A stretch of DNA of 64,000 nucleotides from Nocardioides sp. Root140 (GTDB lineage Bacteria; Actinomycetota; Actinomycetes; Propionibacteriales; Nocardioidaceae), in the NCBI RefSeq assembly GCF_001426745.1, contig NZ_LMFI01000003.1:30930-94929 (forward strand), read 5' to 3'. A model generated the notes under the pieces. It saw nothing but the letters and a program-made list of their open reading frames with translations. It made no database searches and was not told the DNA's origin. Below are positions 25,913 through 33,616 of this stretch, piece after piece (within the stretch, counting starts at the first letter, position 1; the number at the start of each line of letters is the position of its first letter). A program made the translations under genes and the position numbers.

Positions 25913-26332
25913 CTACTTGGCCTGCACCGTGTAGTGGATCGTCTGACCCACGATCTTTCCGTCCTCGATGAGGTAGGAGTCGACGCCGTCCGCGACGCGG
26001 ACCTCGTCGTCCTCATAGGTCCACTCGAGCAGGGCAACCCGGCCCTCCGCAGCGACGTGGGTGTAGCGGAAGGCGCGGTGCCCGGGGAGCTCCTCGGCCA
26101 GCATCTCGGCAAGCTGCCTGACGCCCTGGTGGCCGCGAAAGACGCCTCGGTTGATCAGGACAACGATGTCCGGCGAGACGTTGCGCCGCAGGTCCGCGTC
26201 GAGGACGTCGTCGAAGGATGCGTGTTCGTCGGCCCAGGTGTTCGCGATGTCGAGGTGGTCGTCGAGCACCTCTCGAGCCGTTCGACCGTTCAAGTCATCC
26301 ACGTCAGGGCTCCCCTCGAGCGTTCTCCCCAT
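25913..26332 (-). CDS. SnoaL/NTF2-like protein
   Basis: A 139-residue protein with the cone-shaped NTF2/SnoaL-like pattern: N-terminal helix REVLDDHLDIANTWADEH, then DIVVLINRGVFRGHQGVRQLAEMLAEELPG, and strands FRYTHVAAEGRVALLEWTYED, KIVGQTIHYTVQ. Members bind small hydrophobic ligands or act as isomerases or hydrolases; nothing more specific can be said. ATG 26332 is used here. GTG 26302 has a better GAGGGGAG site and would give a 129-residue form. It is divergent from the MBL-fold gene. Confidence 0.75.
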   Translation of the reverse strand: MGRTLEGSPDVDDLNGRTAREVLDDHLDIANTWADEHASFDDVLDADLRRNVSPDIVVLINRGVFRGHQGVRQLAEMLAEELPGHRAFRYTHVAAEGRVALLEWTYEDDEVRVADGVDSYLIEDGKIVGQTIHYTVQAK

Positions 26333-26369
26333 GGTCGACCCACGGCACGTGTGCGAACAAGGGTGAACC

Positions 26370-26390
26370 GTCCACATACCCCATGTGGAC
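26370..26390. promoter_or_regulatory. Inverted repeat in the SnoaL/MBL divergent region
   Basis: GTCCACAT (26370-26377) and ATGTGGAC (26383-26390) are perfect 8-bp arms around five bases. The site lies 38 bases upstream of the SnoaL-like start and 141 bases before the MBL-fold start, so it may control one or both. No regulator gene is adjacent. Confidence 0.4.
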
Positions 26391-26531
26391 CATGACAACC
26401 CGGAGAGAAGTGGATGACGATGGACGAAGTCGATTCACGCCGCCACTGGACGCGGTTGATCCGCTCGGGTCGGACGTCGGGCCGCGCCTGTCACTGGCGC
26501 ACGTCCCGTCCGACCTCACCTGGAGAACTCG

Positions 26532-27326
26532 ATGCACGCTCATTCGATCACGCCCGACGTGACGCTGCTCAGCGACTGCGCGGAAGTGCCGGGGCTCGGC
26601 TTCCTGCCCGTGAACTCCTTCGTCCTGCACGCAGAGCAGCCCGTGGTCGTCGACACCGGCCTCAGCAACCCGGACAAGGACTTCGTCCGTGACCTGTCGG
26701 CGGTCATCGATCCCGCCGACGTACGTTGGATCTGGCTGACCCACCCGGACCGGGACCACACTGGAGGTCTCTTCCAGCTCCTCGAAGCAGCTCCCCAAGC
26801 GCGTCTGATCACGACGTTCGCCGGCGCTGGCATCATGTCCACGCAGTGGGAGGTGCCCCTGTCCCGGGTGTACTTCCTCAACCCGGGACAGTCCCTCGAC
26901 ATCGGCGATCGAACACTGACCGGCTACCGGCCCCCGCTCTTCGACAACCCCGCCACCGTTGGTTTCCAGGAGAGCCGTGGCGGAGTGTTCTTCTCCTCCG
27001 ACTGCTTCGGCGGCCCCATGCCCACCGCGGACCTGGCAACCGGACCTGACGTGCGGGAGGCGCCGGACCTGGAGTCGGCGATGATGCTCTGGGCGGCCAT
27101 CGACAGTCCGTGGGCACGCCTGGTCGACCCGGTGAAATACGGCGCCACGATCGACCCGATTCGTGCACTGGATCCCTCGGCGATCCTCAGCTCCCACCTG
27201 CCACCCGCCCTGGGCCTCAACCACCTGCTCTTCGCCCACATCGCAGCCGCCCCGGACGGGCCCGAGTTCGTCGGCCCCGACCAGCAGGCCCTGGAGGCGC
27301 TCCTGGCCAGCTTTGAACCAGCCTGA
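26532..27326 (+). CDS. MBL-fold metallo-hydrolase with flavodiiron-like ligand set
   Basis: A 264-residue metallo-beta-lactamase-fold protein. The metal motif is H71-P-D73-R-D75-H76 in WLTHPDRDHTGG, where the second His of the usual HxHxDH is Asp. The later ligands are in FFSSDCFGG and LSSHLPPAL. An acidic second ligand recalls the diiron site of flavodiiron proteins, but there is no flavodoxin domain here, so an oxygen-reducing role is only a suggestion. The start has GGAG six bases upstream. Ordinary hydrolase activity on an ester or thioester is the alternative. Confidence 0.83.
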   Translation: MHAHSITPDVTLLSDCAEVPGLGFLPVNSFVLHAEQPVVVDTGLSNPDKDFVRDLSAVIDPADVRWIWLTHPDRDHTGGLFQLLEAAPQARLITTFAGAGIMSTQWEVPLSRVYFLNPGQSLDIGDRTLTGYRPPLFDNPATVGFQESRGGVFFSSDCFGGPMPTADLATGPDVREAPDLESAMMLWAAIDSPWARLVDPVKYGATIDPIRALDPSAILSSHLPPALGLNHLLFAHIAAAPDGPEFVGPDQQALEALLASFEPA

Positions 27327-27332
27327 TTCGAG

Positions 27333-27560
27333 TCAGTCGCGAAGCCGCACCGACACGCAGGGTGACACGGCCCTCGAGCTTCTCAACTCGGTCAACTCCA
27401 CGGCGGCGAGCTGGTCGATCTCGGCCTGGTCGGTGCGACCGCCCACGCTGACCCACACCGTGCGGTCGTACTTGAGCACACCGCCGCCGTCGCTGTCGTC
27501 GCCGCAGGCCCCGAGCCCGAGCAGTGCCAGCACGACGAGCGGCAGAACGGTCCAATTCAT
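27333..27560 (-). CDS. Small predicted lipoprotein
   Basis: A 75-residue protein that opens with a lipoprotein signal, MNWTVLPLVVLALLGLGAC, giving Cys19 as the lipid site, followed by a GDDSDGGG linker. The mature part is only about 56 residues (LKYDRTVWVSVGGRTDQAEID). It converges with the MBL-fold gene six bases away. The short mature domain could be a complete small lipoprotein or the remnant of a larger one; no obvious frame disruption was found. Confidence 0.6.
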   Translation of the reverse strand: MNWTVLPLVVLALLGLGACGDDSDGGGVLKYDRTVWVSVGGRTDQAEIDQLAAVELTELRSSRAVSPCVSVRLRD

Positions 27561-27887
27561 GGTGTCACCCGTTGGGTGGTCGGTGGCCTCATCTTGCACC
27601 GGATCGGTACCGGGAGAGGGCGAGTTGCTTCCCGCTGTGGAGAGCAGTACGCAGCTTGCATCTCGGGCAGCGCGCCGTTGGCCTCCTCGCGCAGCTCCGC
27701 GGGAGAGGCGGACTGCGCGCTCATCCGCCCGGTCGCTCTCAGGAACGACCGGAGCAGCCGCTGGCGCGCAACGTCCGGCAGTCGTCACCGGGGGTTGGGC
27801 GCGATGTCGCCGTTCATTGGCATGAGCCCGACAGGGTCCGAGACGGCGGTGCCGATCGGCCTCGCCCATCCAACCTCGGGAGCTCAC
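27561..27887. other. Intergenic region without a supported gene
   Basis: These 327 bases separate the leftward lipoprotein from the rightward GDPD gene and must hold both promoters. The GDPD frame is open through much of it but lacks a ribosome site or protein-like composition until 27888. No convincing hairpin, repeat or RNA gene was seen. Confidence 0.5.
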
Positions 27888-28751
27888 ATGCCTCGCACGT
27901 CGCGCCTTGCCGGCGCACTCATCGCGACCCTTGTCGGACTTCTGTCCGTCCTCGGCCTGGCCGCACCCAGCTCCGCGGCAGGCGGCCCGGACGTCGACAT
28001 CATCGCCCACCGCGGCTCCTCCGGCGCGGCACCGGAGAACACCCTCGCCGCCATCCGACTGGCCATCGCGCAGAAGGCCGAGGTCATGGAGAACGACATC
28101 CAGCGCACCAGTGACGGGGAGCTGGTGATCGTGCACGACACGACCCTGGCCCGCACCACCGACGTCGAGCAGGTCTTCCCGGACCGTGCCCCGTGGAACG
28201 TCGGCGACTTCACCCTCGCCGAGATCAAGCAGCTCGACGCCGGGTCGTGGTTCGCGCCCGAGTTCGCCGGCGAGCGGGTGCCGACCCTGGCCGAGTGGGT
28301 CAATGCGGTCGGCCAGCAGGCCGGCATGCTCCTCGAGCCCAAGGCGCCCGAGCTCTACCCGGGCATCGAGGTCGACATCGACAAGGAGCTGCGTGCCCTG
28401 CCGGCCTTCCAGAGGGCACTCAAGGCAGACCGGGTCGTCGTCCAGTCCTTCAACCACGCCTGGCTGCGCGTCTACAAGGACCTCGCCCCCGACGTACCGG
28501 TCGGGCTCCTCTACGGCACCAAGCCGAGCGGGGCCGACATCGCCGCCGCGGCCACCTGGGCGCAGCAGGTGAACCCTGCCCTCGGCGCGATCGACGAGGC
28601 AGGCGTCGACCAGGTCCACGCCCATGGCATGGAGATCCACGTCTGGACCGTCAACGCCGGAACCGACATGCGTCGGGCGATCAACTGGGACGTCGACGGC
28701 ATCATCACCAACTACCCGCAGGTGCTGCGCGACATCGTCCGTCGCAGTTGA
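27888..28751 (+). CDS. Secreted glycerophosphodiester phosphodiesterase
   Basis: A 287-residue exported GDPD. The signal peptide MPRTSRLAGALIATLVGLLS is cleaved near SSAAGG. The catalytic start of the TIM barrel is IIAHRGSSGAAPENTLAAI, with ENDIQRTSDGELVIVHDTTL carrying the metal-binding acid and second His. LLEPKAPELYPG and IHVWTVNAGTDMRRAI complete the fold. It hydrolyses glycerophosphodiesters outside the membrane to glycerol 3-phosphate and an alcohol, serving phosphate or carbon supply. ATG 27888 has GGGAG five bases upstream. Confidence 0.92.
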   Translation: MPRTSRLAGALIATLVGLLSVLGLAAPSSAAGGPDVDIIAHRGSSGAAPENTLAAIRLAIAQKAEVMENDIQRTSDGELVIVHDTTLARTTDVEQVFPDRAPWNVGDFTLAEIKQLDAGSWFAPEFAGERVPTLAEWVNAVGQQAGMLLEPKAPELYPGIEVDIDKELRALPAFQRALKADRVVVQSFNHAWLRVYKDLAPDVPVGLLYGTKPSGADIAAAATWAQQVNPALGAIDEAGVDQVHAHGMEIHVWTVNAGTDMRRAINWDVDGIITNYPQVLRDIVRRS

Positions 28752-28893
28752 CCTGACCGCCGGTGAAGGGGCCCGTTCGGTCTATTGCCGCAGCATGAGG
28801 GCCGGGCTTAGCGTGAATTGAGAGTCGCAATCACCGTGCCCCGGTCGTCTTGCAGGCCGCGTCGTCGGGCACCGGAGGCGAGGCGGTGCCAGC

Positions 28894-29676
28894 ATGGCCA
28901 ACTTGAATCTCGACGCCGGAGTCCCGGGTCAGGTCGCGTCGGCCTCCTCCCTCCGTGCGGATCTCGGGGAGGGCAGGTCCCTGCTCGTGGTGTCGGGGGT
29001 GGCGCGGCCTGAGTTCGGGATCGATGACGACCAGGTCCACCGTGAGGTGTGCCGGGTCCGGCTACGGGTGCCGGCCACGAGGATCGAGCAGCTGACCGTC
29101 CACGTGAGCCCGGCCGCGTTCAGCAACGACGAGTCCGCCTATGTGTTCGCCACCGACGAAGCCTCGCTGGAGATCGACGAGTCCGGGGAGCTGGTGCTGG
29201 TCGCGCACCTGGCGCTGATGGGTGAGTCCTCGACCCTGAACCGATTCTCGTACCAGGTCGTCTGCATCGACCACGCCCTGGCCACCGAGGTCACCGGAAC
29301 CCTGTCCTGGCCGACAGCGTGGTTCCGGCCGGCTTCGACGGACCCGGCTTCGCTGGCGGGGGCCTTCGACATCGAGGCCAAGGCGGTGCGGGTCACCGGC
29401 GGCACGATGGACGAGCTCACCTTTCTCGCCTTCGGCACGATCACGGGAGTCACGGTCGGGGACACCACGACCACCGCGACCTACCGGGTCGCCGGTGTCC
29501 CGGTCGACACGCTGATAGAGATCGTCGTCGTGGCGCGCGCGCTCGAGCCGCCGGGCGGTGCGGGGGCGAGGATGCTGCCCGATCCCTTCAACGTCGCCAG
29601 GTTCACCCTCAGCGCGGCCCAGCCGACTCGTGGCAACGTCAACTTCAAGGGAGTCAAGGTAGGCGGCCCGGCATGA
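28894..29676 (+). CDS. Unrecognised all-beta protein, first gene of a two-gene unit
   Basis: A 260-residue protein with no signal peptide and no family I recognise. It is rich in alternating hydrophobic strands (RSLLVVSGVARPEF, CRVRLRVPATRIEQLTVHV, ELVLVAHLALMGESST), suggesting two or three beta-sandwich domains. It reads as a structural or binding protein rather than an enzyme. The stop overlaps the ATG of the next gene (ATGA), so both are made together. Nothing in the flanking genes points to a pathway. Confidence 0.65.
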   Translation: MANLNLDAGVPGQVASASSLRADLGEGRSLLVVSGVARPEFGIDDDQVHREVCRVRLRVPATRIEQLTVHVSPAAFSNDESAYVFATDEASLEIDESGELVLVAHLALMGESSTLNRFSYQVVCIDHALATEVTGTLSWPTAWFRPASTDPASLAGAFDIEAKAVRVTGGTMDELTFLAFGTITGVTVGDTTTTATYRVAGVPVDTLIEIVVVARALEPPGGAGARMLPDPFNVARFTLSAAQPTRGNVNFKGVKVGGPA

Positions 29677-30992
29677 GCGATCCCTTTGTCCCGCCGGTCG
29701 TCCCCGCGCGCCTACCGACGTGGCAGGAGCTCTACCCGTTGCTTCCGTACCGATTTCCGCTCTCCGAACCGACACCCGTGGTCCGGATCCCGATCAAGGG
29801 GCCGCCGCCGTTCAACATGGTGGCCGTCGTACACACCCGCCTGCCGGGACTGGTCACTCCGGCGGACGGAAACATCCGCAGGCTGCAGATTCGCGGGATC
29901 CCCACCGCGTTGCGGGTCAGGGGATTCGACCCGGGCGCCGACCCGGCGCTGCACGAAGCCCGGTCCTCGAGTGCCCCGTCGGTCCGGATGCTGCAGGCCA
30001 GTGACGACGGCGACTTCCTGGTCGCCTGCGATGCCACGGGCCAACACCAGCCGATGCCCGGATCGGGACTCACCACCTGCTTCGACGACGACGGTCGATG
30101 GCTGCTGGACGCCGACACCGCCAACATGGCTGATGGAGTCATCTGGGCGTGCGCCGTCGAGGTGACCAGCTGGGTCATGTTCCACGAACCTGCAGCGGTC
30201 GCCGGCGCACCACAGCCTGCTCCATCAGCCGCCGAAGAGGGCAGCAGCCTGGCGACGCAGGCTCGCCTGCTGGTGAACCACTACCGCGACTACCTCACCC
30301 GACCCGGAGCCGACTTCGTGCAAGCCGGGCGTGAGCTGAGCCAGCTGTCCGGTCAGCTGGCGGCCGCGCACCTGCCGCGCGATGCCGTGGCTCCGCAACA
30401 GATGGCGACCGACGCGCTCGCCGCCTTCCAGCCCCCTGAAGGCGGCGCGACGGAGCACGTGATCGCGCTGGCGGAGGCGCGGCACAACCTGCTCGTCCGA
30501 CTGTTCGAGAGCGGGATGGACGCACAGGCGGCGCCGCTGGCCGAGCCTGCCCTGTCGGGCTACCGGACGTACGCCGAGCGGGAGGGTGCTGACCTGTTCC
30601 GCGTCCAACGAGACTTCGCCGAGTTCGTGAAACCGCTCCTCGCGATCGGACTGGCGGACGCCGCGCTGGTGGCTCAGCGGGGTGCCCTCTCGGTGTTGCA
30701 GCGCATGGTGCCATCGGCCGGTGGCGAGCTCGAGCACGAGATCAGCCTCGCGGAGGCCCGACACAACTTGGTGGCCCGGCTTCTCGACGTACAACTCGTG
30801 GCGGAGGCGAGGCCGACCGCTGCGGCGACGATTCGGGCCTACCAGGACTACGCCGCCCGACCGGGCGCCGACGTCGAGCGGGCGGTCAGGAACCTCCGTG
30901 AGCTGGCCAGTGTCGTGCTCACGCCTGCCCAACTGACCGACCTCGCCGCGCAGGCCGACGATGCAGCCGACAGCCTCCAGTTGCGAGGCTGA
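29673..30992 (+). CDS. Unrecognised protein with 93-residue helical repeats
   Basis: A 439-residue soluble protein with no recognised family. Residues 1-175 look beta-rich and hydrophobic, ending AVEVTSWVMFHEP. After an Ala/Pro linker, residues 195-430 are helical with a clear internal period of 93: YRDYLTRPGADF at 204, YRTYAEREGADL at 297 and YQDYAARPGADV at 390, plus LAEARHNLLVRL at 266 and LAEARHNLVARL at 359. This resembles a TPR-type scaffold. The start overlaps the previous stop (ATGA). A two-protein complex is likely; its job is unknown. Confidence 0.65.
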   Translation: MSDPFVPPVVPARLPTWQELYPLLPYRFPLSEPTPVVRIPIKGPPPFNMVAVVHTRLPGLVTPADGNIRRLQIRGIPTALRVRGFDPGADPALHEARSSSAPSVRMLQASDDGDFLVACDATGQHQPMPGSGLTTCFDDDGRWLLDADTANMADGVIWACAVEVTSWVMFHEPAAVAGAPQPAPSAAEEGSSLATQARLLVNHYRDYLTRPGADFVQAGRELSQLSGQLAAAHLPRDAVAPQQMATDALAAFQPPEGGATEHVIALAEARHNLLVRLFESGMDAQAAPLAEPALSGYRTYAEREGADLFRVQRDFAEFVKPLLAIGLADAALVAQRGALSVLQRMVPSAGGELEHEISLAEARHNLVARLLDVQLVAEARPTAAATIRAYQDYAARPGADVERAVRNLRELASVVLTPAQLTDLAAQADDAADSLQLRG

Positions 30993-31015
30993 CACGACGG
31001 GCGCGACGTCTTCGT

Positions 31016-31783
31016 TCAGAGGTTGATCTTGATCTCCGCACCCTTGCGGAGCCCGTCGACCAGGGTCTGGGCCGTCTTGGTCTGCTCGTCCGACTTCGCC
31101 TGCTGCGCGATCTGGGGCCTGACCTTCGCGAAGGGCGGAATCGGCTGCTGGCCACTCTGCTTGCCGGCCTTCTTCTGCTGCTGCACGGCGGCGTCGTAGA
31201 TCTTGCGGAGCTCCGCCTCGGTGGGCTTGACCGGGCCGGCCTCGTCCTCGACCAGCTGCTCGATCACGACCTGGATCTCGATCTGGCTGCGGACCACGTC
31301 TTCCGAGGTGCCCTGCTTCTCAAGAGCCGCGAGGAACTCGTCGACCGAAGCCATCTGGTTCTGCTTGGCCAGCTTGGTGAGGGCGGCGTCGACATCCTGG
31401 TCGGTCGCCGAGATGCCGCGCTTGGCGGCCTCCTGCACGAGGAGCTCGGTGTCCACGAGGGTCTCAGCGGTCTGCTTCTTGAGCGCGTCCTCGTCAGGCT
31501 GCTGGCCGGTCTGCTGTGCCTGCATGGCGGCCTGTTGGAACTGCGCCTCGTAGATCGGGACGAACTCGTCCTTGGTCACCTCCTCGCCGTTGACGTCGGC
31601 CACGACGTCCGGGATGCCTTCGAGGTCGGGACCCGCTGCCTGCTGGCTGTCCTGAGCGGTCGTCTCCTCGGAGGATCCCTTGCTACCGGAATCCTTGTCG
31701 TCGCCACCGCACGCGGAGGTGGCAAGGAGGGCGGCTGCGAGTGCGATGCCGAGGACGGTCTTGGTGCGCTTGGAGTGATTCAT
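31016..31783 (-). CDS. SurA N-terminal-domain lipoprotein
   Basis: A 255-residue lipoprotein. The signal is MNHSKRTKTVLGIALAAALL with lipobox ATSAC, followed by an acidic GGDDKDSGSKGSSEE linker. The body is a SurA-type chaperone domain (PDVVADVNGEEVTKDEFVPI, then helical QKQTAETLVDTELLVQEAAK). No parvulin PPIase domain follows, so it should act as an extracytoplasmic folding chaperone rather than an isomerase. ATG 31783 is preferred because longer upstream frames hide the signal sequence. It converges with the repeat-protein gene. Confidence 0.85.
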   Translation of the reverse strand: MNHSKRTKTVLGIALAAALLATSACGGDDKDSGSKGSSEETTAQDSQQAAGPDLEGIPDVVADVNGEEVTKDEFVPIYEAQFQQAAMQAQQTGQQPDEDALKKQTAETLVDTELLVQEAAKRGISATDQDVDAALTKLAKQNQMASVDEFLAALEKQGTSEDVVRSQIEIQVVIEQLVEDEAGPVKPTEAELRKIYDAAVQQQKKAGKQSGQQPIPPFAKVRPQIAQQAKSDEQTKTAQTLVDGLRKGAEIKINL

Positions 31784-31840
31784 CCATGTCGACCATACGG
31801 ATCGCACCTGAGATGACCCCAATTCCGAGTTCGAGTGACA

Positions 31841-31858
31841 GGCCCTCCCGGGAGGGCC
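31841..31858. promoter_or_regulatory. Perfect 18-bp palindrome in a divergent region
   Basis: GGCCCTCCCGGGAGGGCC is a perfect palindrome between the leftward SurA-like gene and the rightward DUF3303-like gene, 45 bases before the latter's ATG. It could be an operator or form a cruciform or RNA hairpin in the 5' leader. No terminator is needed between divergent genes. Confidence 0.35.
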
Positions 31859-31902
31859 ACCATGGGCTGCAGGAGACGAATCGGGGCACCAGAGGAGGAT
31901 CA

Positions 31903-32157
31903 ATGCTGTTCCACATCACGCAGGTTCACAGTCCGGAGCTCTGCCCTCGAGACGAGGGCGGCTCCAACTCGCTGTTCGACGCGAGCGTCGAGGGCGTCCG
32001 CGTGGTCGGCCGGTACGGCGCCAACGCCCAACACACGCTGTTTCTCGTGGTCGAGGCGGACGACGTCAACGCGGTCCACAAGTTCCTCTGGCCTGGGTTC
32101 AGGCGCTGCACGAGCACCGTCACGCCGGTGAGCGAAGTCCCGGTTCCCAAGGACTGA
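31903..32157 (+). CDS. Small DUF3303-like protein
   Basis: An 84-residue protein, MLFHITQVHSPELCP..., with the ferredoxin-like dimeric barrel pattern of DUF3303: a first strand ending in a His/Ser-rich turn, VEGVRVVGRYGANAQHTLFLVVEADDVNAVHKFL, and a C-terminal strand with ITPV-like TVTPVSEVP. Function unknown; the fold is shared with small monooxygenase-like proteins. A strong GAGGAGG site precedes the ATG. Confidence 0.65.
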   Translation: MLFHITQVHSPELCPRDEGGSNSLFDASVEGVRVVGRYGANAQHTLFLVVEADDVNAVHKFLWPGFRRCTSTVTPVSEVPVPKD

Positions 32158-32215
32158 CGCCGCAGTCCGGAGCCGAGTCCTTGACCTCCGTGTCCGCAGG
32201 CCCAAGTCTGAGGAC

Positions 32216-32884
32216 ATGGACACTCACGCGGTCGATCCCTCGCGCACGATGCTCACCTTCGGCCGGGTGGACCTGGTCCGGGTCCAGGTCGGCTATCGCG
32301 CGAGCCCCGAGACGCCGGCGTACCAGCAGTTCCTGCTCGACCTCCCGGTGCTGGAGACGGTCGACGGGCGCGACGGAGAGGCCTTCGACGAGCGCCTGGC
32401 GCTCAGTGCCCTGGAGCCCGTCGTGTTCGCGGGCGGCGATGCGCCGCGGCACTACTCCCTGCACCAGCACCGGTCGCACACCAGCTGGGGTCCGAGCTCG
32501 GGTGCCGTGGAGATCGGGCTCCTCGTGACGACCGGCTCCGGGACGCGGGCCTCCGGTCCCGATGCACCTCTCGACGGCGTGACCCGCGCCTTCCGCGACC
32601 TGATGGAGGTGGTCGGCCGACCGGAGTCGGCGCAGACCTCTCGGGATGCAGCGATCCTGCGGGCACGAGCCGCGGCGGCGACGGCGTACGCCGTGGACGC
32701 GGACACGCTCTCGCTCAGCGCGGAGGAGCACCACCAGACCGAGAACTCCTGGACCTTCAAGCTCCGCTCGCGCGCGGGGGACACCTACGCGGTGGTCGTC
32801 GGCTTCGTCGACGGGTACGCCGGGTCGGTGCGGGTGCGGCACGAGAAGCGGTTCGAGGTTTCCGACTCCATCGGCTCCGAGTGA
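32216..32884 (+). CDS. Conserved hypothetical protein
   Basis: A 222-residue soluble protein I cannot assign. The N-terminal 50 residues are mixed strands and helices (MLTFGRVDLVRVQVGYRASP). The middle has HYSLHQHRSHTSWGPSSGAVEIGLLV, and the C-terminal part is beta-rich (WTFKLRSRAGDTYAVVVGFVDG). The cluster HYSLHQHRSHTSW is His-rich and might bind metal. It is probably transcribed with the following membrane-protein gene, 67 bases away. Confidence 0.6.
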   Translation: MDTHAVDPSRTMLTFGRVDLVRVQVGYRASPETPAYQQFLLDLPVLETVDGRDGEAFDERLALSALEPVVFAGGDAPRHYSLHQHRSHTSWGPSSGAVEIGLLVTTGSGTRASGPDAPLDGVTRAFRDLMEVVGRPESAQTSRDAAILRARAAAATAYAVDADTLSLSAEEHHQTENSWTFKLRSRAGDTYAVVVGFVDGYAGSVRVRHEKRFEVSDSIGSE

Positions 32885-32951
32885 CCTGGACTTCGCCGGG
32901 TGAACGACGAATGAACGTGGGGCAGACGGTAGTTGGCGTACCCTTTTGCGG

Positions 32952-33590
32952 ATGTCCGACACGACTCCGCCCCTCAGGCTCTGGCACCTGCTGATCGCCG
33001 CCTCCGCATTCCTGGGCGTCACCCTGGCCGCTCGGCAGTACGACGTCTGGTGGACGGCGCTGAGCCAGCTCGCCAGCCTCGCAGTCGGGTTCTGCTATCT
33101 CACCCTGGGCGCGTCGGCCCCTGCGGAGGGTCGGCGGGTGCGGAACTGGACCTGGGTGCGGGGAGCCCTGGCCACCCTGATGGTGCTCGTGTCGCTGGCC
33201 TTCATTGCCATGCAGCACGGCAACCTCCTCGACACCTACTCCGTGTTCGAGCACATGGTCACGCCCACCCTGGTGGTGATCGACTTCCTCGTCGTCGGCG
33301 ACAAGCTGTCGCACCTGCGTTGGTGGCACCCGCTGACCTGGTTGGTTCCGCCGTTGGCCTACCTGGCGTACTACCTCGTCGGCGACCTGCTGGTCTATCA
33401 GGCCCTCGATCCCGCGCACCCCGCGTCGTTCGTCAGGCACGTGTCCCTGTTGCTGGTCCTCGTGCTTGCAGCGGGCTTCGGCCTGTACGCCGCAGCAGGG
33501 CAGGTCGACCGGCTGCGGGCCAGGCGTTCGCTGACGGAGTCCGCTCGCGTCCGCACGGCCGAGTCGTCGCGATTCGTCGAGGTCGGCTGA
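32952..33590 (+). CDS. Multi-pass membrane protein (Pr6Pr/FAR-17a-like)
   Basis: A 212-residue protein with six probable membrane helices (LWHLLIAASAFLGVTLAA, LSQLASLAVGFCYLTLG, GALATLMVLVSLAFIAMQH, MVTPTLVVIDFLVVG, LTWLVPPLAYLAYYLVGDLLVY, SLLLVLVLAAGFGLYAAAG). The pattern FEHMVTPTLVVIDFLV with a later PPLAYLAYYL resembles the Pr6Pr family, whose function is unclear. The start is ATG 32952; TTG 32946 is a weak alternative. Confidence 0.72.
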   Translation: MSDTTPPLRLWHLLIAASAFLGVTLAARQYDVWWTALSQLASLAVGFCYLTLGASAPAEGRRVRNWTWVRGALATLMVLVSLAFIAMQHGNLLDTYSVFEHMVTPTLVVIDFLVVGDKLSHLRWWHPLTWLVPPLAYLAYYLVGDLLVYQALDPAHPASFVRHVSLLLVLVLAAGFGLYAAAGQVDRLRARRSLTESARVRTAESSRFVEVG

Positions 33591-33616
33591 TCCTCGTTCG
33601 GCCCTAGGATCGACTC

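Noticed and set aside
26398..26532. Rightward ATG at 26414 and frames overlapping the MBL gene start
   Set aside because: The product runs out of frame into the MBL gene and has no family resemblance; GGAG before 26532 fixes the true start.
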